This document shows, one piece after another, positions 34,422 to 43,645 of a stretch of 64,000 bases of DNA. Location of the stretch: NCBI RefSeq assembly GCF_010500965.1, contig NZ_QVMI01000014.1, positions 40,325-104,324 on the forward strand, in the 5' to 3' direction. How positions within the stretch are numbered: position 1 is the first letter of the stretch; every line of letters begins with the position of its first letter. Origin of the DNA: Bacteroides sp. 51. Lineage in GTDB: Bacteria; Bacteroidota; Bacteroidia; Bacteroidales; Bacteroidaceae. The position numbers and the translations under genes were made by a program. A model generated the notes under the pieces. That model ran no database searches. It was not told the DNA's origin and saw nothing but the letters and a program-made list of their open reading frames with translations.

Positions 34422-36830
34422 ATGAGAAACATCAAATGTATTAGTTCTTTTGGGCTGGCTGTTGCCCTGCTCTTTTCCGGTTGCCAGGAAGTAAAGGATA
34501 GCGGGCAGGCAATGGAACTCTGGTATCAACAACCGGCAAACGAATGGATGGAATCGTTACCCATCGGCAATGGCCGTCTGGGAGCCATGATTTATGGAGG
34601 CGTTCAGGAAGAAACCATCTCGCTGAATGAATCGACGATGTGGTCCGGCGAATATAATGAGAATCAGAACAAGCCTTTTGGCCGTAAAAAGCTGGATGAA
34701 CTGCGTCAATTATTCTTTGCAGGAAAACTCTCCGAAGGTAACCGGGTTGCAGCAGAAAATATGAACGGTCAGCAAACCACATTTGGAACCCATCTGCCTA
34801 TCGGAGACTTGAAGATACATTCTGATTACCCAACAAGTGAAGTAACCCATTACCGCAGATCATTAAGCCTGGACGAAGCCATCAGTAAAGTCAGTTTCAC
34901 CATAGGCGATGTTCAGTATGAACGCGAATATTTTGCAACGAATCCCGATGGCGTCCTTGTACTCCGTTTCTCGGCTAGTAAACCAAAAGCAATCACTATG
35001 GGACTCTCTTTGGACTTGTTACGCCAGGCAGATATAACTACAAATAATAACCAGTTGATGTTCGCCGGAAAGGTCGATTTTCCGCTACATGGTAAAGGTG
35101 GCGTAAGCTTTGACGGACGCATTGCTGTCATAACCGATAATGGTTCCATCGGAGTGGATGGTACACACATACAGATCAGCGAAGCAGATGCAGTAACCCT
35201 GATTGTTGACGTACGTACGGACTACAAAAGCCCTGAATTTAAAAACATCTGTGCAGAAACAGTCCGCAAGGCAGAAACCAAAACCTATACCTCTCTTCGC
35301 GATGCCCATGTAAAAGACTATGCCTCCTTGTTTGATCGTGTAGAACTTAAACTCGGTAACACAGGTAAAGACACCACCCCAACCGATGTTCGCTGGAAAA
35401 ATGTAAAAGACGGAGGTACAGATACTTATCTCAATACATTGGCTTTCCAGTACGGACGTTATCTGACGATTGCCAGTTCCCGTGAAGACTCTCCGCTACC
35501 TATCGCTTTGCAAGGCTTCTTTAATGACAACCAGGCGTGCAACATGGGGTGGACAAACGACTATCATTTAGATATTAATACCGAACAAAACTACTGGCTT
35601 TCTAATGTCGGTAACCTGGCAGAATGCAATAAACCCCTTTTCGATTATATCAAAGACCTGTCCATTCATGGAGCTAAAACTGCCGAGGTAGTATATGGCT
35701 GTAAAGGATGGACAGCTCATACCACAGCCAATGTTTGGGGATATACTCCCTCTTCGGGCAGTGTTATCTGGGGATTATTCCCTACAGCCAGTTCATGGCT
35801 CGCCACTCATCTGTGGACCCAATATGAATATACACAAGATAAAGAATACCTGGCCAATGTAGCTTATCCGTTACTGAAGAGTAATGCAGAATTCCTGTTA
35901 GATTATATGGTGGAAAACCCGGAGAATGGCTATTTGATGTCAGGACCAAGCATCTCGCCCGAAAACTGGTTCAAAGTGAATGGCGAGGAATTGGTTGCAT
36001 CCATGATGCCCGCTTGTGACCGTCAGTTAGCTTATGAAATCTTCTCAACTTGTATTCAATCGGCCGATATTCTGGGTATAGATGCAACATTCAGTGACAG
36101 CCTGCAACAGGCATTGGCAAAACTTCCTCCCATTCAGATCCGTGCCAATGGTGCTGTACGCGAGTGGTTTGAAGATTACGATGAAGCACTTCCCAACCAT
36201 CGGCATACCTCACATCTGCTGGCCCTGTATCCTTTCTCTCAAATTACGCTGGAAAAGACACCCGAACTGGCCGCGGCAGCACGCCGGACAATCGAAGATC
36301 GCCTGTCTGCTAAAGACTGGGAAGACACCGAATGGAGCCGTGCCAATATGATTTGCTTCTATGCCCGCCTGAAAGACCCTGTTGAGGCGTATAAAAGCGT
36401 GAATCAACTACAAGGCAAGTTATCCCGTGAGAATCTGTTTACAATCTCACCGGGAGGGATAGCAGGTGCTCCCAATGATATTTTTGCATTCGATGGTAAT
36501 ACGGCAGGTCCGGCAGGAATGGCCGAAATGCTGGTACAATGCCATGAAGGCTATGTAGAGTTCTTGCCCTGTTTGCCACAAGAGTGGAAAGATGGTAGCT
36601 TTAAAGGATTGTGCATACGAGGTGGGGCAGAGGTTGCTGCCGATTGGAAGAACGCTGTAATCAATCTCGCTTCTCTGAAAGCAACTGTCGATAACCAATT
36701 TACAATAAAGGTTCCTCAAGGAAAGAAATATACGATTACCTTGAACGGACAGCGCTTGGAAAGTGCTCCGGATGCAAACGGATTACTTGTCCTGGCCATG
36801 AAAAAGAATGATTTGCTGGAAATTAGATAG
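34422..36830 (+). CDS. GH95 alpha-L-fucosidase/galactosidase lipoprotein
   Basis: An 802-residue enzyme with a lipobox (LLFSGC, Cys21), so it is anchored to a membrane. The family start LWYQQPANEWMESLPIGNGRLGAMIYGG is intact. Catalytic-domain motifs are YHLDIN (382-386), GPSISPENWF (Glu514, the likely acid), HRHTSHL and FAFDGNTAGPAGMAEML (D691). GH95 enzymes invert alpha-1,2-linked L-fucose or L-galactose. His382 at the first position favours fucose over L-galactose; the following Asp384 replaces an Asn present in Bifidobacterium AfcA. It belongs to the PUL, followed by a good terminator and the sensor gene. Confidence 0.9.
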   Translation: MRNIKCISSFGLAVALLFSGCQEVKDSGQAMELWYQQPANEWMESLPIGNGRLGAMIYGGVQEETISLNESTMWSGEYNENQNKPFGRKKLDELRQLFFAGKLSEGNRVAAENMNGQQTTFGTHLPIGDLKIHSDYPTSEVTHYRRSLSLDEAISKVSFTIGDVQYEREYFATNPDGVLVLRFSASKPKAITMGLSLDLLRQADITTNNNQLMFAGKVDFPLHGKGGVSFDGRIAVITDNGSIGVDGTHIQISEADAVTLIVDVRTDYKSPEFKNICAETVRKAETKTYTSLRDAHVKDYASLFDRVELKLGNTGKDTTPTDVRWKNVKDGGTDTYLNTLAFQYGRYLTIASSREDSPLPIALQGFFNDNQACNMGWTNDYHLDINTEQNYWLSNVGNLAECNKPLFDYIKDLSIHGAKTAEVVYGCKGWTAHTTANVWGYTPSSGSVIWGLFPTASSWLATHLWTQYEYTQDKEYLANVAYPLLKSNAEFLLDYMVENPENGYLMSGPSISPENWFKVNGEELVASMMPACDRQLAYEIFSTCIQSADILGIDATFSDSLQQALAKLPPIQIRANGAVREWFEDYDEALPNHRHTSHLLALYPFSQITLEKTPELAAAARRTIEDRLSAKDWEDTEWSRANMICFYARLKDPVEAYKSVNQLQGKLSRENLFTISPGGIAGAPNDIFAFDGNTAGPAGMAEMLVQCHEGYVEFLPCLPQEWKDGSFKGLCIRGGAEVAADWKNAVINLASLKATVDNQFTIKVPQGKKYTITLNGQRLESAPDANGLLVLAMKKNDLLEIR

Positions 36831-36854
36831 GCAATCGAGTGATTCGTGTGTTTT

Positions 36855-36895
36855 ACCTGCCATTCTCAATCGGATTGAGAGTGGTAGGTTTTACG
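36855..36895 (+). terminator. Terminator after GH95
   Basis: Two 17-nt arms (36855-36871 and 36873-36889; ACCTGCCATTCTCAATC and its partner) pair throughout when two G-U pairs are allowed, followed by TTTTA. It separates GH95 from the downstream sensor gene. Confidence 0.75.
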
Positions 36896-36921
36896 TTTAT
36901 CAGTAGTATACATTTTTGTTC

Positions 36922-36938
36922 AATAAACGTTCGATTAA
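36922..36938. promoter_or_regulatory. 17-bp site AATAAACGTTCGATTAA (distal copy)
   Basis: The reverse complement of this 17-mer recurs exactly at 37105-37121, downstream of the sensor promoter. The core AACGTT is palindromic and recalls LacI/GalR-type operators (inference). Confidence 0.55.
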
Positions 36939-37068
36939 AGAACTGTAAAAAATAGAATAACTATGAGTATAAGAACAATCTTCAATAGATTATCAGGATA
37001 GAATAAAGATTAGTATCGTAAAGTATATTAGTAAGTTAGAATTCCTTTAGTGAAATAATCAGTGACTT

Positions 37069-37099
37069 TTTGTTTATTTCCCTTAACAAGTTATCTTTG
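37069..37099 (+). promoter_or_regulatory. Promoter TTTG-N19-TATCTTTG of the hybrid two-component regulator
   Basis: TTTG (37069-37072) and TATCTTTG (37092-37099) with 19-nt spacing is a full Bacteroidetes consensus. The leader to the ATG at 37175 is about 70 nt and begins within the proximal 17-bp site. Confidence 0.75.
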
Positions 37100-37104
37100 T
37101 GTTA

Positions 37105-37121
37105 TTAATCGAACGTTTATT
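37105..37121. promoter_or_regulatory. 17-bp site TTAATCGAACGTTTATT (proximal copy)
   Basis: Inverted exact copy of 36922-36938, 183 bp away, lying just past the -7 box and over the expected transcription start. A protein binding both could loop the DNA and repress. Confidence 0.55.
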
Positions 37122-37174
37122 AATCAAGCCTTGAGTGCAGTGCCTTACTGCCGCTATCTAATATAGAGTTTACT

Positions 37175-40100
37175 ATGAATAAGCCAATAACAACACTATT
37201 CTTTCTCTGTCTTGTATTATTTTGCCGTGCTGCCGACATTGGCACATCGCACTACTACTTTTCCCATATTTCGGGCGAAAACGGATTATCGCAGAGTAAC
37301 GTTAAAACCATTCTTCAAGACAGTTACGGCTTTATGTGGTTCGGAACAAAAAACGGATTGAACCGTTACGATGGTACCTCCATTATACAAAAAGACTGTA
37401 ATGATTATGTGGCAGGAACCGGAAACCACAATATCTCCACCCTGTTCGAAGATAAAGACAGGCAGATCTGGGTAGGAACAGACCGGGGCGTTTACCTCTA
37501 TGATCCGGCTTTAGATATATTTACGGTGGTAAATCTGAAAACTAAAGATGGAATAGGTATGGATAATTGGGTGGCTAATATCGTGGCAGATTCCATCGGT
37601 AATATTTGGGTTGTAATTCCCGATCAGGGCGTCTTCCGGTATAAGGATGGCGCACTTTTTTATTATGAGGTAACCAATAGAGATAATTTTAAGACCGAAG
37701 TTCCCGAATGGGTACATGTACGTGCCAATGGCGAAGTGTGGGTAGCAACCTGGGGAGTCGGGCTTTTTAAATATAATGAAAAGACAGATCGTTTCGAACA
37801 ACACATCGATGCTAAAGATGGTTACTCCCTGCGTGGCAAGAATATCAATGCCATTTGCGACTATGGCGATTGGATTGCCATAGCCATTCACGAAGGTGAA
37901 GTGATGAAATATCATCCCGAATCAAACCGGTTGGCAAAGATAAATCTACCGGAAGCCAGTAAGACGTTTATACGCAATGTGATGTGCTTTGATGATGAAT
38001 TGTGGGTCGGTACACACGATGGCTTATTTATTATAAATGAAAGCAAAAATCAAACCGTCCATCTACAGCAGGATTTAATGCGTCCTTTTAGTCTGTCGGA
38101 TAGGATTATCTATACAATGTATAGAGATAGGGAAGGAGGTATTTGGTTGGGAACCATGTTTGGCGGTGTCAATTATCTGCCTCATCATAATTTATCATTT
38201 AATAAGTATGTACCAGGCAGTGATGCAAGTTCGTTGACTACCAAACGGATACGCGAAATTGTGACCGATGCGGATGGAAACATCTGGATTGGCACAGAAG
38301 ATGATGGCATCAATGTACTTGACATCACTACCGGAAAGGTTAGCCAGGTGAGGTGCAATGATCAAGGTGAGAGCCACCTGGTTACACTTGCTATGTTTGC
38401 ACAAGGCGATTATGTGTATTGCGGATTATTCAAACAGGGCCTGGATGTTATTCATGTCCCTACCCGGAAAGTCACCTATTATACAGCCGAACAATTAGGT
38501 CTGGCCGAGGGAAGTATATATAGTTTTTATATTGATAGTAAAGGATTTCGTTGGATCGGTACAGGTTGGGGACTCTATAAAGCCGAGCCCAATTCATTCG
38601 CTTTCAAGAACGTGAAAGAAACCGGCTACGATTGGATATTCGATGCTTTTGAAGATAAAGATGGAGTGATTTGGTTTGCCTCTATGGGTAGTGGAGTCTG
38701 GAAACATGATCCGAAAGATAACTCATTCAAGAAATACGATTATATTGAAGGTGAGGAGAATAAGCTCGGTTCCAATTCTATCAGTTCGATAATGCAGGAC
38801 AGTAACGGTAGGATATGGGCATCAACCGACCGTGGAGGTCTTTGTCGCTATAACCCTCAAACAGACGATTTTACAAACTTTTCAATAAAAGACGGACTGC
38901 CGGACGATGTGACCTATAAGGTGTTGGAAGACGATCGCGGCGAACTATGGTTTGGAACAAACAGAGGTTTGGTTCGCTTTAACCCGGATACGAAGTATGT
39001 ACAGACGTACACTACAAAAGATGGCTTATTAGGAAATCAGTTTAACTATAAGTCGGCATTGAAAGGTAAAGACGGTAAGTTTTACTTTGGCGGAATAGAA
39101 GGATTGATTGCATTTGATCCGAATTCCACTCAGTATATGAACTATGTTGCTCCGATCTATATATCTAAGTTTAGTATTTATAATCAGGAGATAACCGTAC
39201 ATGCTCCTAATTCGCCATTGAAACAATGCATTACCCATACAGATAAGATTGTGTTGCCTTATAATCAGTCTAACCTGAGCTTTGATGTTGCACTGCTTAA
39301 TTATTCCACCTCTGAGTCCAATCAATACTATTATAAGATGGAACCCCTGGATAAAGATTGGATTAAAGCCGCAAGTAATCAGAACATCTCGTACGCCAAA
39401 CTACCACCAGGCGATTATATCTTTAAGGTTCAGGCCACGAATGGTCCGAACGGAGCGCTTTCCTCCCGTTCGTTGAATGTCGTTATTCTTCCACCCTGGT
39501 GGCTGTCTGTTTGGGCTTATTTTGTTTATGTGATATGCGGCTTTTGTATTTTGCTTTGCTGGTTCCTTTGGTATAAACGCCGTAAGGACAGGCAGATGGA
39601 AGAACAACAAAAGTTATTTGAGATAGAAAAAGAAAAAGAACTATACGAGTCTAAAGTGAGCTTCTTTACAGAGATTGCTCATGAAATCCGCACACCACTT
39701 ACGTTGATTAATGGTCCGTTAGAAACCATCCAGGAGATGGAAATCCGGGATGCGGCTTTAAATAAGAATCTATCCGTAATCGGGCAAAACACCAAGCGGT
39801 TGCTTGACTTGGCCGGACAGTTGCTTGATTTCCAGAAGATTGGTGCGCATAAGTTCGATATGAAGTTTGAAAGTATAGATGTGACTGCATTGCTGAATGA
39901 AACCGTAGCCCGTTTCGAGCCAACCATCTTACAAAAGAAGAAAGAACTACTTCTGAACATTCCTGAAGAAAGCGTTGTAGCCGCGATTGATAAAGAAGCA
40001 ATCACTAAGATTCTGAGTAATCTCTTAAATAATGCATTAAAATATGCCCGCCACACCATTCTCGTAGAGTTGGTTAAAGACGAAACCACGTTTACCGTTC

Positions 40101-41203
40101 GTGTGGTGAGCGATGGCGAACGGATTGCACTTGATGCCAGTCAGCAAATCTTTGAACCTTTCTATCAGATGGACAAGAAAAAAGAAACCCGTCAGGGAGT
40201 GGGGATTGGCTTGCCGTTGGCCCGTTCTCTGGCAGCTTTACATAAAGGTACACTTTATCTGGATACCGAACAGCGGGAAAACACATTTGTCCTGACTATC
40301 CCATTAAATAAAGAAGGTGTTCAGCAGGAAATCGAGAAAACGGTGCAGCAAAATGTAGTGGTATTGGATGAAGAAACTTCCGTAGAGAACGATAATATGA
40401 AAGGCTATACCATATTGTTGGTGGAAGATAACGAAGAGATGCTTTCTTTTATTCTAAATCGCCTGAAAGAACAATTTACCGTAGAGACGGCAGTGAATGG
40501 AGAAGAAGCGCTCGAAGTCTTACGGAATAACTATATTGATCTGGTAGTCAGTGATATTATGATGCCGGTGATGAATGGCTACGAACTGTGCAAGGAAATG
40601 AAATCGGATATGGAACTCTGTCACATCCCCCTTATTTTCCTAACGGCCAAGAATGATTTAGATAGCAAGATCAATGGTTTAAAGATAGGAGCAGAGGCTT
40701 ATGTTGAAAAGCCTTTCTCCTATAATTACCTGAAAACACAAATCCTTTCTTTATTGAGTAACCGCAAGAAAGAACGTGAAGCATTCTCTAAACGCCCGTT
40801 CTTCCCGGTCAATAATATGCAGATGAACAAGGCGGATGAAGAATTTATGAACAAAGTAATCCAGGTAATCCAGGATAACATTACAGACGACAACTTTAAT
40901 GTAGAACGTATGGCCGATATACTTCACATGAGTCGTTCCAGTTTGTTGCGCAAAATCAAGATATTGTTTAACCTTTCTCCTATTGATTTTATACGATTGA
41001 TCCGTTTGAAGAAAGCTGCCGAACTGATTCAGGAAGGTAAATACCGCATCGGCGATATCTGTTATATGGTGGGAATTAATTCTTCTTCTTATTTCAGTAA
41101 GTTATTCCTCAAACAATTCGGAGTGACGCCCAAAGAATTTGAGAAACAGAACCAAACTAACATGCAAAAGAATAAAATAGACTTGGGTATATCACCTCGC
41201 TGA
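37175..41203 (+). CDS. Hybrid two-component system sensor-regulator (HTCS) of the PUL
   Basis: A 1342-residue inner-membrane protein joining all parts of a two-component system. After the signal peptide come about fourteen regulator-propeller repeats (for example WFGTKNGLNRYD, WVGTDRGVYLYDP; to about residue 700), a Y_Y_Y domain (about 700-765; the sugar sensor faces the periplasm) and one membrane helix (about 778-798). Then follow HisKA with H836 (EIAHEIRTPL), HATPase (NLLNNALKYA; GVGIGLPLARSLA), a receiver with phospho-Asp D1127 (SDIMMP) and conserved K in VEKPF, and an AraC-type DNA-binding end (about 1225-1335). All key residues are present. It should sense a PUL sugar and activate the neighbouring susCD. 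Confidence 0.95.
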   Translation: MNKPITTLFFLCLVLFCRAADIGTSHYYFSHISGENGLSQSNVKTILQDSYGFMWFGTKNGLNRYDGTSIIQKDCNDYVAGTGNHNISTLFEDKDRQIWVGTDRGVYLYDPALDIFTVVNLKTKDGIGMDNWVANIVADSIGNIWVVIPDQGVFRYKDGALFYYEVTNRDNFKTEVPEWVHVRANGEVWVATWGVGLFKYNEKTDRFEQHIDAKDGYSLRGKNINAICDYGDWIAIAIHEGEVMKYHPESNRLAKINLPEASKTFIRNVMCFDDELWVGTHDGLFIINESKNQTVHLQQDLMRPFSLSDRIIYTMYRDREGGIWLGTMFGGVNYLPHHNLSFNKYVPGSDASSLTTKRIREIVTDADGNIWIGTEDDGINVLDITTGKVSQVRCNDQGESHLVTLAMFAQGDYVYCGLFKQGLDVIHVPTRKVTYYTAEQLGLAEGSIYSFYIDSKGFRWIGTGWGLYKAEPNSFAFKNVKETGYDWIFDAFEDKDGVIWFASMGSGVWKHDPKDNSFKKYDYIEGEENKLGSNSISSIMQDSNGRIWASTDRGGLCRYNPQTDDFTNFSIKDGLPDDVTYKVLEDDRGELWFGTNRGLVRFNPDTKYVQTYTTKDGLLGNQFNYKSALKGKDGKFYFGGIEGLIAFDPNSTQYMNYVAPIYISKFSIYNQEITVHAPNSPLKQCITHTDKIVLPYNQSNLSFDVALLNYSTSESNQYYYKMEPLDKDWIKAASNQNISYAKLPPGDYIFKVQATNGPNGALSSRSLNVVILPPWWLSVWAYFVYVICGFCILLCWFLWYKRRKDRQMEEQQKLFEIEKEKELYESKVSFFTEIAHEIRTPLTLINGPLETIQEMEIRDAALNKNLSVIGQNTKRLLDLAGQLLDFQKIGAHKFDMKFESIDVTALLNETVARFEPTILQKKKELLLNIPEESVVAAIDKEAITKILSNLLNNALKYARHTILVELVKDETTFTVRVVSDGERIALDASQQIFEPFYQMDKKKETRQGVGIGLPLARSLAALHKGTLYLDTEQRENTFVLTIPLNKEGVQQEIEKTVQQNVVVLDEETSVENDNMKGYTILLVEDNEEMLSFILNRLKEQFTVETAVNGEEALEVLRNNYIDLVVSDIMMPVMNGYELCKEMKSDMELCHIPLIFLTAKNDLDSKINGLKIGAEAYVEKPFSYNYLKTQILSLLSNRKKEREAFSKRPFFPVNNMQMNKADEEFMNKVIQVIQDNITDDNFNVERMADILHMSRSSLLRKIKILFNLSPIDFIRLIRLKKAAELIQEGKYRIGDICYMVGINSSSYFSKLFLKQFGVTPKEFEKQNQTNMQKNKIDLGISPR

Positions 41204-41225
41204 TAAAACAATTGCATCAAAAAAT

Positions 41226-41262
41226 GCAGCATTTGCATTAATGCGTTAGTCGCAAATGCTGC
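41226..41262 (+). terminator. Hairpin after the HTCS gene
   Basis: Perfect 11-bp stem GCAGCATTTGC/GCAAATGCTGC (41226-41236, 41252-41262), 15-nt loop. A T-tract is not present (GTGCTTCAATCTTCTT), so it is a weak terminator or 3'-end stabiliser. Confidence 0.5.
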
Positions 41263-41321
41263 GTGCTTCAATCTTCTTATTTATTGCTGAGTTTACGTCT
41301 AAACCGGTTATCAGGTATTTC

Positions 41322-41329
41322 TACTTTTG
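41322..41329 (+). promoter_or_regulatory. -7 box TACTTTTG for the clan GH-D lipoprotein
   Basis: TACTTTTG matches the consensus; the leader to the ATG at 41416 is about 80 nt. No matching -33 TTTG at 19-21 nt. Confidence 0.4.
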
Positions 41330-41415
41330 CTACCATGAAAGGCGGCAACATGCTGCTACGAGGTTCCCTCGCTTTCACTGTGGTATATGCCACTAACCGG
41401 ATAAATTATAATATT

Positions 41416-43434
41416 ATGGGAAATAACAAGTCTATTCTCAGTGCGTTTGGTATATGCGCGTTGGCTATTACAAGTATTACATTTTCGGGATGTGAGTCTA
41501 ATGATCTGGATGCAGGAACCTGGTCTTTATCTTATGATGCAAAGTCAAACGGCATTGATATCCGTAAAAGTAATAAGCTTATTTATGATGATATATATGC
41601 TTCATATAAGCTGACAGACGAGATCATTTATAGCCGGGATTACTCCAAACCGACTATTATAAAAGAATCAATAAAAGATGCCTTCGGCGAAGGATTCCTT
41701 TTTCAGGCAATCTATACTAAAAACGATCTGCCTAAACTAACCCAGTCTTTTTATGTATATCCCGATAAGGATTATGTGTTGACGGATTTTACGCTGGAAG
41801 ATAAAGCAGAAATAGCCTCCAACTACATGGCGCCTGTCAATGTAGATCGTATGCCGGAGGTATTGGCAGAGAATGGTACCAGCCGTGCACTGTTTGTACC
41901 GTTCGACAATGATAAATGGATCAGATACCAATCTCATCCGTTAGATTTCAACAGCCTGACCAGCTATGAAGTAACTGCTATATTTAATAATGAAGATCGT
42001 GATGCACTGGTTGTCGGTTCGGTAGAACACGATAACTGGAAAACAGGTATAACAATAGGTAAAGGTAATATATATAATGTGGGTTCGTTGGTTTGCTTTG
42101 GTGGCGTTGCCGACGAACTGACTCGCGATTCAAAGCCACACGGCGCTTTAAAAGGAAACAAGCTGAAATCACCAAAAGTTTTGTTAGGTTACTTTGCAGA
42201 CTGGCGTAAAGGGTTAGAAGAATACGCCGATGTAAATGCTGTGATAGCCCCTCCCAAAGCATGGGATAAAGCTGTTCCGTTTGGATGGAACAGCTGGGGG
42301 GTGCTACAGTTTAGCCTCACTTACCCAAAGGCGATGGAAGTTTCCGATTACTTTAAGAACAACCTACAGAATAATCATTTTGTGAATCCTGATCAGACTG
42401 TATATGTCGGCCTTGATTCCGGTTGGAACAGTTTCTCGGAAGAAGAACTGAAGTCTTTCGTGGACCGTTGCAAAGCCAACGGACAAGTGGCCGGTGTGTA
42501 CTGGACTCCGTTTACGGATTGGGGTAGAAACCCGGAACGCGAAATCAAAGAGGCACCCGAATACAAATACAAAGACGTATATCTCTACGCTAATGGTAAA
42601 CCACAGGAACTGGACGGAGCTTATGCTGTCGATCCTACTCATCCGGCTATAGAAACAATGATGAAGCATTTTTCCGAATTGTTCCGCCGTGCAGGATTTG
42701 AGTATGTAAAGATGGACTTCATGACGCATGGAGCCATGGAGGCAGATAAATGGTATAATCCATCCATTGAAACCGGTATTCAGGGATACAATTACGGAAT
42801 GCAGTTATTGAATAAGTATTTCGGTGATATGTACCTTAACCTTTCTATCTCTCCGGTGTTCCCGGCCCATTATGCGCAATCCCGCCGAATTGCCTGCGAC
42901 GCATGGAATAAAATCAAGGATACGGAATATACATTGAATGCGACCTCTTATGGTTGGTGGCAGGATAGGGTATATGTGTATAATGATGCCGACCATATTG
43001 TTCTCCGCGATGCGACGGAAGGGGAGAACAGAGCCCGCATCACTTCGGCAGTGATTACCGGTATTTATATCACCGGTGATGATTATAGTGCAGGAGGATC
43101 AAAAGAAGGTAAAGAACGTTCGGAGAAGTTCCTGACCAATGCAGAGGTGAACCGTGTTGCCACAGGTGTTGCGTTCCGTCCGGTAGAAGGGAACGGCCAG
43201 AATTCGGAGAACCAGTTCGTTCGTTTCGATGCAGATGGTACTTGCTACCTGGCGGTATTCAACTACTCGGACAAAGAACAGTCGCTGGCATTGTCAATGA
43301 GCCGTTTGGGGTTGGATGAGAACAGTTCTTACCAACTGCGCGAACTATGGCAAGGTGCAGAAAGAACCGTATCAAAGACATTGGATGTGCAGATTCCTGC
43401 GAAGGACGCTGTATTGTTCAGGATTACAAATTAA
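41416..43434 (+). CDS. Clan GH-D (GH36/GH27-like) alpha-galactosidase lipoprotein
   Basis: A 672-residue lipoprotein (lipobox TFSGC, Cys26). An N-terminal beta domain (about 30-280) precedes a (beta/alpha)8 barrel (about 290-590) opening PFGWNSWG, the clan GH-D hallmark. The nucleophile candidate is D434 in VKMDFMTHG and the acid/base is D495 in RRIACDAWN, 61 residues apart. This is the GH27/36 spacing, although overall sequence is distant from both, so the precise family is uncertain. It probably releases alpha-galactose at the cell surface. The frame extends upstream to 41263, but the ATG at 41416 gives the lipoprotein signal. A repeat element follows its stop. Confidence 0.82.
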   Translation: MGNNKSILSAFGICALAITSITFSGCESNDLDAGTWSLSYDAKSNGIDIRKSNKLIYDDIYASYKLTDEIIYSRDYSKPTIIKESIKDAFGEGFLFQAIYTKNDLPKLTQSFYVYPDKDYVLTDFTLEDKAEIASNYMAPVNVDRMPEVLAENGTSRALFVPFDNDKWIRYQSHPLDFNSLTSYEVTAIFNNEDRDALVVGSVEHDNWKTGITIGKGNIYNVGSLVCFGGVADELTRDSKPHGALKGNKLKSPKVLLGYFADWRKGLEEYADVNAVIAPPKAWDKAVPFGWNSWGVLQFSLTYPKAMEVSDYFKNNLQNNHFVNPDQTVYVGLDSGWNSFSEEELKSFVDRCKANGQVAGVYWTPFTDWGRNPEREIKEAPEYKYKDVYLYANGKPQELDGAYAVDPTHPAIETMMKHFSELFRRAGFEYVKMDFMTHGAMEADKWYNPSIETGIQGYNYGMQLLNKYFGDMYLNLSISPVFPAHYAQSRRIACDAWNKIKDTEYTLNATSYGWWQDRVYVYNDADHIVLRDATEGENRARITSAVITGIYITGDDYSAGGSKEGKERSEKFLTNAEVNRVATGVAFRPVEGNGQNSENQFVRFDADGTCYLAVFNYSDKEQSLALSMSRLGLDENSSYQLRELWQGAERTVSKTLDVQIPAKDAVLFRITN

Positions 43435-43450
43435 TTCAGGATCAATAAAC

Positions 43451-43534
43451 TGTAGGGGCGGTTCGCGAACCGCCCGATAACAAACAGAAGCGCTAACCCT
43501 ATAACTTGGGCGGTTCGCGAACCGCCCCTACAGT
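43451..43534. repeat. Paired palindrome element A (GGGCGGTTCGCGAACCGCCC)
   Basis: Two inverted copies (43451-43475 and 43508-43534) of a sequence containing the perfect palindrome GGGCGGTTCGCGAACCGCCC, flanked by TGTAG and its complement CTACA. Each copy can fold by itself or the two pair as one long stem with a 32-nt loop. It lies between the clan GH-D gene and susC. Confidence 0.9.
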
Positions 43535-43645
43535 AAACCAACATATTAGTGAATTTAGGGCAAAAGAGAAAAAGAAGGATAACAACGAACGATTGATCTA
43601 ATCGAGGAATCAGTACTATTTAAACATGTTAAACTAAAAACAATT

